DNA of 5,935 nucleotides from Bacteroidetes bacterium GWA2_30_7 (GTDB lineage: Bacteria; Bacteroidota; Bacteroidia; Bacteroidales; GWF2-33-38). The position numbers were made by a program, and so were the translations under genes. The notes under the pieces were generated by a model, which was given only the letters and a program-made list of their open reading frames with translations, searched no databases and was not told where the DNA came from. The first letter of the stretch is position 1; every line of letters begins with the position of its first letter. Location of the stretch: the NCBI GenBank assembly GCA_001768155.1, contig MENC01000134.1, forward strand, positions 1 to 5,935. Direction: 5' to 3'. Below, in pieces: positions 1-5,648 of the stretch.

Positions 1-31
1 TTAATAAAAATTTTATTTTGGAATGATGTCT

Positions 32-86
32 AATAAAAAAGGCTGCCTTTCTCAAGACAGCCTTTAATAAATTGTTTATGTTAAGT
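32..86. repeat. 55-bp 3' noncoding direct repeat, copy 1
   Basis: This stretch from just after the large gene's stop through its terminator matches 5594-5648 at 53 of 55 bases, without gaps. The two differences are at 44 and 73. The similarity continues, less strongly, into the coding ends of both genes. Confidence 0.95.
35..65 (-). terminator. Rho-independent terminator of the large gene
   Basis: Read on the minus strand, AAAGGCTGTCTT, loop GAGA, then AAGGCAGCCTTT form a 12-bp stem (54-65 with 38-49) with a single G-U pair. It is followed by a T run (the last stem Ts plus TTT, then ATTA). It lies about 20 bases after the TAA stop. The other strand has no comparable T run after the stem, so the signal is directional and fits termination of the minus-strand gene. 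Confidence 0.88.
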
Positions 87-3000
87 TTATTGTACCACAA
101 TTCTGCTAATCTTAACAACATCTCTACTTACAACTTTCACAGCATAAATTCCTTTTGGAAGTTTGCTGAAATCAACTTGTTTTTGAGTTGTTTTTTCAGA
201 TATAGTTTCCTTAAAAATTGTTCTGCCTGAAACATCTATAATGCTTAAATTCCCTTCATTTTGTAATCCTTTAATCGAAATATAGAACTTTCCGGTGGTG
301 GGGTTTGGATGCATTGAGATATTTAGTTTTTCTGAAAGCATTGAAATGCCAGAACATACATCAACAGTTATTACAATTGTATCGGTTGAAGCGCAAACCC
401 CATCAGTAACAATTACCGAATATTCATATTCGCCTGAAGACATTGATGATGAATTAACTGTTAATGTTTGAACTGTTGAAAAGTCATTCCATAAATAATT
501 CATTCCGTCATTTCCGGCATTTAATACTGCAACTTCGCTCAGGTTTGAGCATAATGTATCGTCTGAACCTAAATCAACATTAATTGCAGGATTTATTGAA
601 AGGTTTAATGTAACTACCGAATCGCAGCCAACCGAATTTATAAGTGTTTGATTATAAGTGCCTGATGAGGTGTAAGTATTTCCATTGGTCCATAAATACG
701 AATCGCAGGCTGATGCTGTGGTGGTTGAACTTGACGAAGTTTTTATTGTTAAATTCAAAGTAGCAACGCTATCACAACCAACTGCATTTACAAGTGTATC
801 AGCGTAAGTACCTGATGAGGTGTAAGTATTTCCATCTGCCCATAAGTATGAATCGCAGGCTGATGCTGTGGTGGTTGAACTTGACGAAGTTTTTATTGTT
901 AATTCCAAAGTAGCAACACTATCACAACCTGCTGAATTTACAAGTGTTTGCGTGTAAGTTCCTGATGAAGTATAGGTGTTTCCATCTGTCCAGATGAATG
1001 GTTCACAGGTTGTTTGGGGTGTGGTTGAGGATGTGGAATTATTGATTGTTAGTTCTAAAGTAACAACAGAATCGCAACCTGTAGCATTTGTTAATGTAAA
1101 AGTTGCAGTGTTGTTACTTGAAGTGTATGTATTTCCATCAATCCATATATAAGAATCACAAGTAGCTACATCATCAATTCCAATATTGCTGTTAATAGTC
1201 AGGTCTAAAGTAATAACAGAATCGCAACCGGAAGCATTTGTTAGTGTGAAAGTTGCAGTATTGTTACTCGAAGTGTATGTTATTCCATCAATCCACGTGT
1301 AAGAATCACAAGCAGTTGCAACATCAATTCCGGTATTGTTGTTAATGGTCAGGTCTAAAGTAACAACCGAATCGCAACCGGAAGCATTTGTTAGTGTGAA
1401 AGTTGCAGTATTGTTACTCGAAGTGTAAGTATTTCCATCAATCCACATGTAAGAATCACAAGCAGTTGCAACATCAATTCCAGTATTGCTGTTAATGGTC
1501 AGGTCTAAAGTAATAATCGAATCGCAACCAGAAGCATTTGTTAGTGTGAAAGTTGCAGTATTGTTACTTGAAGTGTAAGTAATTCCATCAATCCATATAT
1601 AAGAATCGCAGGTTGTGATTGTGTTTGTTGAACTTGAAGGTTGGATTAATGTTAATGTAAGTGATACAACTGAATCGCAACCATTTACAGAAGTGAAAGT
1701 TTCGTAATAAACACCTGCTGTTTTTAAAGTTTGAGTTCCGAATATTAATGAATCACCATTGCAAATTACTGCTGAATTGGTTTCTGAATATATAGAATTT
1801 ACGGTTAAATATGTTATAATTATACTGTCGCATCCGAAAACGGCAGTTGTAGTATCGTGGAAAATTCCAGTATTGTACTGCCAAGCTCCTTCTGCAAAAA
1901 TACTGTCCCCTTCACAAATAATAAAAGAAATACTATCTATGATCTGATTAGTAACAATCAAATTAGTATGAAATATACTATCGCAGCCAGATGCGGTTAA
2001 TAAATTACTTATATATATACCGGTTGAATTAGCAAATGTACCATCTGGTAATTCATAATTATCACCTGAACATATTTGAACATTGGTGCTAATATTATAA
2101 GTAGGGTTTTCTTTTAAAATCAAACTACAAATACTATCACTTCCCAGTTGCGTAAAAAGTGAATCAAAATGTGTCCCACCCGATTTATAGTAAATCCCAT
2201 TCCATAGAATTGAATCACCTGAACAAATAGTGAGCGAATCAGTTGATGCGTTTAGACCATAATTAACAACATTCTCAATAGTATTTGTAATTATAGCAGG
2301 GTTAAAATCAAAATAAATATATGCAGTATTTTTAATTTTTGTCCCATGCAAAAGATCAGACTTTGTATTAATACTATAATTTACATAACCCATACTTTGT
2401 AAATTATTAGTTGTGCTATCTGGAAGATTTATATCATTGAAATTGAATTTCAGAATTGTATTTGATGATTCATTAATAACGTCAATAGTCATTATATGGC
2501 TCGAAGATAAAATATTAAATGTACTTAAATCAAGGTTATTGCTAATAGAGTCAATAATAAAAATATTAAGTGCTTCTGCCGTCCCTGTATTTTGAAAATG
2601 AATTGTATAAGTAAGAGTTGTATCATTTTGAATATTTCCTGATGGATTAACATTTTTTTCATTTGGATCCCATGAATTTACAATTGGAAAACAGAATTGC
2701 AGAACATTATTTGTTGTATCATTATCTCCCACAAAAGGTGCAACAGAAACTGTAAAGCATACAGTATCACTAATCCATGCTCCTGAACTTGTATGTAAGC
2801 TTATAGGAATATTGATATCTTGTTGATTGGTAATATTAGTATAGTTCCAAGTTAAACTATCTCCGTTAATATAGTCAGGTGCAGGGTAAGAATTTATAAA
2901 ACTAGTTAAAGGGTCAAGTTTTATTGAAAAATTCCCGCTTACTGGATTACATGAATTATTTTTAATTTTCAATTGTAGATTTCCATTAATTCCTGGTCTG

Positions 3001-5540
3001 AAATTAGAGCCTGTTAATGATGCTTCTAAATCGTATCCTTGTCCACAATTTAAAGAAAAATTTAGGTTATTTGCAGGAAATGTATTTACAAAATAATTTG
3101 CCCCAGCTGGACAAAGAACTGAATAACCTTCCAATAGAGTTGTATCAATAATTATATTATAATCAGTACTATTAGGCATATCAAACGAATAAAAGCCATA
3201 ATTATCTGTATAAGTAAAAGCAACTAATTGAGAACCATGAAAAAGAGAAATTTTACGATTTGCTACAAAAAACTCACTTGAATCTTTGTTACAATTTCCA
3301 TTTAAGTCTTTATAAACAGTTCCGGTTATATTCCCACATGTATCAGAAATAATAATTAAATCATTGACAATTAGTGAATCTGTTTTACCGTTTGGAGCCA
3401 ATACTTTGCATTTTAAAGTGTATGCACCCGGATACTGATAAGTATGATTAATTTTAAATGTAATATATGAAGCTATATGTTCTATTCTTTTAGTAAATAG
3501 CGTATCGCTTCCGTCACCAAACCAAATATGATAATTCAAATAGTCTCCAACATTATTTGTAAGCCCTGAAATAAATGTGTTTAAACTCAAATTCGAATGG
3601 TAAGGTAAACTACAATTACTGTTTGATGTAATGTTTGTAAAGCTTAAAATATGCAATGAATCTATTTCTGGATTAAAATATTCTCCATTAGTATATGTTT
3701 TTAAAATTGTTCCATTATCACCAATAATATAAGCTCTATGTTCATCAATAAAACAACCTGAATATAAATTTCCCCTTGTTCCACTATTAATTTGTAACCA
3801 ATTCATTCCCCCATTAGTGGTCTTAAGAAACATTCCATCAATACCATAAACATATCCAATATTAGTTGATGTAAAATATACTATACTTAAATTTTTTGTT
3901 GTTGTACTAACTTGCGAAAACCATGTAATCCCACCGTTGGTTGTTTTAAAAATTTTACCAGATCCTCCTACTACATAACCAGTATCAGTATCAGTAAAAT
4001 ATAAAGATTTTAAATTAACTGTTGTTCCACTTGTCTGTACTGTCCAATCTGTACCTCCATTTTCTGTTTTAATAATAGTTCCTACTTCGCCAACAGCATA
4101 ACCAATACTATCATTAATAAAATATACTGAATTTAAACTATTTGTGGTTCCGCTTGTTTGTTGAATCCATGTATTACCAGCATTTGCAGTTTTAAGAATT
4201 GTTCCATAGTATCCAACAACATAACCAGTTTCAGTATTTGTGAAAAATGTTGAATATAAGGCTTGAAATATCCCGCTTTCAAATAATGTCCAATCAATTC
4301 CTCCATTGATTGTTTTAAGAATTTTACCGTAATCTAGGGTTATATAACCAGTATTGACATCTGTAAAAAATACTGATAAATACGCATCAGTCATCCCACT
4401 GGATAATGATACCCAATCAAGTCCGCCATTAATTGTTTTAAGAATAGTTCCAGCACTCCCCACTACAAATCCAATACTGTCATTAATAAAATATACTTCA
4501 CTCAGAGGATTTGTAATTCCTTTAGTTTTTCTTTCCCATGTATTCCCGCCATTTGTGGTTTTAAAAATTGTTCCAGAATAACCAACAATGTACCCTATAT
4601 TATTGTTTGTAAAAAATACTCCCCATAAATCATATGAATTTTCAGATTGTTGTACTGTCCAATTTGTTCCACCATTAGTTGTTTTAAGAATTTTACCATA
4701 ACCACATGTTGCATACCCTGTATCAATACTTACAAAATGTATATCATATATATAGTTGTAAATTCCAGTATTTTTTGTAATCCATGAAACACCGGCATTG
4801 GTTGTTTTGCGTATTGTGCCATTACTTCCAGAAACAAAACCAATAGTATCATTTACAAAATAAACTGACCATAATGCTTCTCCTGTTCCATTTGTTTGTA
4901 TTGTCCAATTGCTACCCCCATCAATAGTTTTTATAATTATCCCAAGATTACCAACAGCATACCCAATGTTTTCATTAGTAAAGAAAACAGCATTTAATCC
5001 TTTAGATGTTCCGCTTGTTTGTGCTACCCATGTATTGCCAGTATCAGTTGTTTTGTATATTTTTCCATAATCGCTTACAATATAGCCAGTATTACTATTT
5101 ACAAAATAAATGGATTCTAAAGTGTACCAGATTCCAGTTGTCTTTAATGACCAGGAAAGTCCAGCATTAGTAGTTTTAAGGATAGTCCCATTGTATCCTA
5201 CAGCAAAACCTATATCATTATTAATAAAAAATACAGAAGTAAGTAATTCTGTTGTTCCACTTATTTGTTCATTCCAATTTATACCCCCATCAATTGTCTT
5301 AAGAATAGTTCCTTTGCTACCAACAATATATCCCGTAATTGTATCTGTAAAAAATGTAGAAAATAAGTCATTACCATTTGGTAAAGGGTTCTGCCACTCC
5401 CAACCCGATTGAGCGTTCGATACACTTATAGTCAAGAACCAAATCCCAAAACACAAAACAAAACTTATCTTTTTCAAAACAGTATTAAATTTTTTTATTA
5501 TGCTAAAAAGCAAATTAGTAATGAAGTTAAATATTTTCAT
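87..5540 (-). CDS. Giant modular T9SS-exported protein with 14 propeller blades and Cys repeats
   Basis: Predicted 1817-residue secreted or cell-surface protein; no enzyme motif is visible, so its exact function is unknown. Domain order: signal peptide (1-44), 14 Ycf48/BNR-like blades (about 61-625), PKD (627-733), SdrD-B-like (736-830), beta-sandwich region (836-950), 'FQNTGT' domain (955-1097), eleven two-Cys repeats (about 1100-1650), Ig/PKD-like segment (1651-1730) and type A T9SS sorting domain (1739-1817). The frame is intact throughout. I chose the ATG at 5538-5540; the frame can be extended seven codons to a TTG at 5559-5561, but nothing favours that, and a TTG at 5475-5477 is a further alternative. 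No clear Shine-Dalgarno site is seen, as is usual in Bacteroidota. The stop TAA is followed one codon later by a second in-frame TAA. It sits between two terminators and is probably transcribed alone. By family analogy it crosses the outer membrane through T9SS and is released or anchored after removal of the C-terminal domain. An adhesive or structural role is inference only. Confidence 0.93.
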   Translation of the reverse strand: MKIFNFITNLLFSIIKKFNTVLKKISFVLCFGIWFLTISVSNAQSGWEWQNPLPNGNDLFSTFFTDTITGYIVGSKGTILKTIDGGINWNEQISGTTELLTSVFFINNDIGFAVGYNGTILKTTNAGLSWSLKTTGIWYTLESIYFVNSNTGYIVSDYGKIYKTTDTGNTWVAQTSGTSKGLNAVFFTNENIGYAVGNLGIIIKTIDGGSNWTIQTNGTGEALWSVYFVNDTIGFVSGSNGTIRKTTNAGVSWITKNTGIYNYIYDIHFVSIDTGYATCGYGKILKTTNGGTNWTVQQSENSYDLWGVFFTNNNIGYIVGYSGTIFKTTNGGNTWERKTKGITNPLSEVYFINDSIGFVVGSAGTILKTINGGLDWVSLSSGMTDAYLSVFFTDVNTGYITLDYGKILKTINGGIDWTLFESGIFQALYSTFFTNTETGYVVGYYGTILKTANAGNTWIQQTSGTTNSLNSVYFINDSIGYAVGEVGTIIKTENGGTDWTVQTSGTTVNLKSLYFTDTDTGYVVGGSGKIFKTTNGGITWFSQVSTTTKNLSIVYFTSTNIGYVYGIDGMFLKTTNGGMNWLQINSGTRGNLYSGCFIDEHRAYIIGDNGTILKTYTNGEYFNPEIDSLHILSFTNITSNSNCSLPYHSNLSLNTFISGLTNNVGDYLNYHIWFGDGSDTLFTKRIEHIASYITFKINHTYQYPGAYTLKCKVLAPNGKTDSLIVNDLIIISDTCGNITGTVYKDLNGNCNKDSSEFFVANRKISLFHGSQLVAFTYTDNYGFYSFDMPNSTDYNIIIDTTLLEGYSVLCPAGANYFVNTFPANNLNFSLNCGQGYDLEASLTGSNFRPGINGNLQLKIKNNSCNPVSGNFSIKLDPLTSFINSYPAPDYINGDSLTWNYTNITNQQDINIPISLHTSSGAWISDTVCFTVSVAPFVGDNDTTNNVLQFCFPIVNSWDPNEKNVNPSGNIQNDTTLTYTIHFQNTGTAEALNIFIIDSISNNLDLSTFNILSSSHIMTIDVINESSNTILKFNFNDINLPDSTTNNLQSMGYVNYSINTKSDLLHGTKIKNTAYIYFDFNPAIITNTIENVVNYGLNASTDSLTICSGDSILWNGIYYKSGGTHFDSLFTQLGSDSICSLILKENPTYNISTNVQICSGDNYELPDGTFANSTGIYISNLLTASGCDSIFHTNLIVTNQIIDSISFIICEGDSIFAEGAWQYNTGIFHDTTTAVFGCDSIIITYLTVNSIYSETNSAVICNGDSLIFGTQTLKTAGVYYETFTSVNGCDSVVSLTLTLIQPSSSTNTITTCDSYIWIDGITYTSSNNTATFTLTNASGCDSIITLDLTINSNTGIDVATACDSYMWIDGNTYTSSNNTATFTLTNASGCDSVVTLDLTINNNTGIDVATACDSYTWIDGITYTSSNNTATFTLTNASGCDSVITLDLTINSNIGIDDVATCDSYIWIDGNTYTSSNNTATFTLTNATGCDSVVTLELTINNSTSSTTPQTTCEPFIWTDGNTYTSSGTYTQTLVNSAGCDSVATLELTIKTSSSSTTTASACDSYLWADGNTYTSSGTYADTLVNAVGCDSVATLNLTIKTSSSSTTTASACDSYLWTNGNTYTSSGTYNQTLINSVGCDSVVTLNLSINPAINVDLGSDDTLCSNLSEVAVLNAGNDGMNYLWNDFSTVQTLTVNSSSMSSGEYEYSVIVTDGVCASTDTIVITVDVCSGISMLSEKLNISMHPNPTTGKFYISIKGLQNEGNLSIIDVSGRTIFKETISEKTTQKQVDFSKLPKGIYAVKVVSRDVVKISRIVVQ
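90..326 (-). other. Type A T9SS C-terminal sorting domain (large protein)
   Basis: Residues 1739-1817. It shows HPNPTTG near its start, NLSIIDVSGRTI in the middle, FSKLPKGIYAVKV and a hydrophobic basic end KISRIVVQ. This is the usual Por secretion-system signal (about 75-80 residues), which directs export through the outer membrane and is normally cleaved afterwards. Confidence 0.92.
351..590 (-). other. Ig/PKD-like domain before the sorting domain
   Basis: Residues about 1651-1730. The LGSDDTLCSN start, VLNAGNDGMNYLWND core and SGEYEYSVIVTDGVCASTDTI end follow a pattern frequent in Bacteroidota surface proteins ('LG-x-D...C...L-x-AG...Y-x-W...G-x-Y-x-V-x-V-x-(D/N)-x2-C'). Cys at 1664, 1716 and 1729. 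The neighbouring partial gene shares the last part (VD-x-C-x-GI). Confidence 0.65.
591..1640 (-). repeat. Seven tandem 150-bp (50-residue) two-Cys repeats
   Basis: Residues 1301-1650, exactly seven units of 50 residues. Consensus: (T/A)CDSY-x-W-x-(D/N)G-x-TYTSS...LxN-x2-GCDS(V/I)-x-TL-x-LTI(N/K). Units 1-4 (1041-1640) form one subfamily with SSNNTATFTLTNA; units 5-7 (591-1040) form another with SSGTY-x2-TL(V/I)N. Neighbouring copies share long identical DNA runs (for example 1219-1277 with 1369-1427, and 700-752 with 850-902). Two conserved cysteines 27-28 residues apart in each unit suggest one disulphide per unit. Such repeats are common in Bacteroidota secreted proteins; their function is not known to me. 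Confidence 0.93.
1641..2243 (-). repeat. Four divergent two-Cys repeats (units A-D)
   Basis: Residues about 1100-1300. Each unit reads roughly (I/V)C-x-GDS-x(20-25)-GCDS-x5-L-x-(V/L), with the first Cys at residues 1106, 1157, 1209 and 1260 (spacing 51-52). They are clearly related to the seven tandem units that follow but have diverged at DNA level, so they look like the older part of the array. Unit A is irregular: its second Cys is displaced by four residues. Confidence 0.8.
2250..2678 (-). other. 'DPNEK...FQNTGT' Bacteroidota domain (DUF7619/DUF11-like)
   Basis: Residues about 955-1097. Key motifs are WDPNEKNVNPSG (957-968), LTYTIHFQNTGTAEA (976-990), IDSISNNLDLSTF (996-1008), NDINLPDSTTN (1035-1045) and AYIYFDFNPAIITNT (1073-1087). 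This combination is very common just before C-terminal repeats or sorting domains in T9SS cargo proteins. It is a predicted beta-sandwich of unknown binding role. Confidence 0.75.
2691..3035 (-). other. Beta-sandwich region between SdrD-B-like and FQNTGT domains
   Basis: Residues about 836-950. It has a 'YDLEASLTGSNFRPGINGNLQ' type opening, an LKIKNNSCNPVSG segment and a closing GDNDTTNNV motif. This is the pattern of CARDB-like or fibronectin-like modules that commonly precede the next domain in Bacteroidota surface proteins. The assignment to a family is tentative. Confidence 0.45.
3051..3335 (-). other. SdrD-B/Cna-B-like domain within the large protein
   Basis: Residues about 736-830. It opens with GTVYKDLNGNCNKDSSE, in which D745, N747, N749, D753 and E756 resemble the calcium-binding loop of SdrD B-type domains (G-x-V-(F/Y)-x-D-x-N-x-N-x3-D-x2-E). 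A TDNYGFYSFDMP segment (778-789) follows, matching the typical 'T-D-x-x-G-x-Y-x-F' strand. It is likely a rigid stalk-type beta-sandwich. Confidence 0.7.
3342..3662 (-). other. PKD domain within the large protein
   Basis: Residues about 627-733. The PKD hallmarks are present: WFGDGSDT (673-680), then INHTYQYPGAYTLKCKV with HTY at 699-701 and the PG-x-Y turn at 704-707. PKD domains are Ig-like beta-sandwich modules of extracellular proteins and are thought to act as spacers or binding modules. Confidence 0.75.
3666..5360 (-). repeat. 14 beta-propeller blade repeats, exact 41-residue period
   Basis: Residues about 61-625. Each unit reads roughly (V/I)(Y/F)F-x4-(I/T)G(Y/F)-x-VG-x2-G(T/K)I-x-KT-x-(N/D)(G/A)G-x2-W. 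The Lys of the KT motif falls at residues 81, 122, 163, 204, 245, 286, 327, 368, 409, 450, 491, 532, 573 and 614, exactly 41 apart every time. Unit 14 lacks the terminal GG-x2-W. The motif is that of the Ycf48/BNR-like seven-bladed propeller families; 14 units would suit two seven-bladed propellers. The photosystem II role of Ycf48 itself does not carry over. Many proteins of this type are annotated only as surface or photosynthesis-like repeat proteins. Confidence 0.88.
5409..5540 (-). other. Signal peptide of the large protein
   Basis: Residues 1-44. A Lys-containing leader (KK at 16-17 and 23-24) precedes a hydrophobic core at about 25-40 and a polar SNAQ-SG end, so cleavage is likely near Ala43 or Gln44. 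From the ATG the leader is long, with an extra hydrophobic stretch at about 4-15. The part from residue 22 alone (LKKISF...SNAQ) resembles an ordinary Sec signal peptide. Mature protein begins with the GWEWQNPLP motif often seen at the start of such Bacteroidota blade proteins. Confidence 0.8.
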
Positions 5541-5565
5541 AAAATGAGTTTTTAATAACAATTTA

Positions 5566-5593
5566 TAAAAGTAATAAAACTTTTTAAACTCAA
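5566..5593 (-). promoter_or_regulatory. Candidate Bacteroidota-type promoter for the large gene
   Basis: On the minus strand a TTG (5591-5593) is followed after 17 bases by TACTTTTA (5566-5573). This matches the Bacteroidota -7 element TAnnTTTG at all but the last position, with spacing inside the range reported for TTG/TAnnTTTG promoters. It lies in the only gap between the preceding terminator and the ATG, and it would give a leader of about 20 bases. The region is so A/T-rich that a chance match is quite possible. Confidence 0.3.
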
Positions 5594-5648
5594 AATAAAA
5601 AAGGCCGCCTTTCTCAAGACAGCCTTTAATAAATCGTTTATGTTAAGT
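5594..5648. repeat. 55-bp 3' noncoding direct repeat, copy 2
   Basis: Partner of 32-86, in the same orientation and 5562 bases away, located directly after the stop of the partial upstream gene. It includes the second in-frame TAA and the terminator hairpin. Confidence 0.95.
5597..5627 (-). terminator. Rho-independent terminator of the upstream partial gene
   Basis: This is the same hairpin as at the left edge: a 12-bp stem (5616-5627 with 5600-5611), GAGA loop on the minus strand, then a T run ending in ATTTTG. It has two G-U pairs instead of one, because a single base change (plus-strand T44 to C5606) turns a U-A pair into U-G without breaking the stem. It sits about 20 bases after the stop of the partial gene and separates it transcriptionally from the large gene. 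Confidence 0.88.

Noticed and set aside
1..31. Possible start of another feature beyond the left terminator
   Set aside because: Only about 30 A/T-rich bases remain; no start codon context, promoter or structure can be supported.
591..1640. CRISPR array or satellite DNA
   Set aside because: Units are 150 bp with no spacer pattern and are a continuous in-frame coding sequence.
1759..1947. Plus-strand open frame of about 62 codons
   Set aside because: It lies antisense inside the Cys-repeat coding region, shows no recognisable domain, and is best explained as a shadow of the minus-strand gene.
2413..2595. Plus-strand open frame of about 60 codons
   Set aside because: Antisense to the FQNTGT domain; no start signal or protein-like features of its own.
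4354..4581. Plus-strand open frame of about 75 codons, and a similar one at 5110-5412
   Set aside because: Both are antisense to the blade repeats. Their internal resemblance to each other (PPxVVLRIVP-like runs) comes from the repeated blade sequence being read backwards.
3666..5360. Photosystem II assembly factor Ycf48
   Set aside because: Only the blade motif is shared; the number of repeats, the T9SS signal and the other modules point to an exported Bacteroidota protein with no link to photosynthesis.
32..5648. Composite mobile element flanked by direct repeats
   Set aside because: The 55-bp repeats are 3' noncoding regions with terminators of two paralogous genes; there is no transposase, inverted repeat or target-site duplication.
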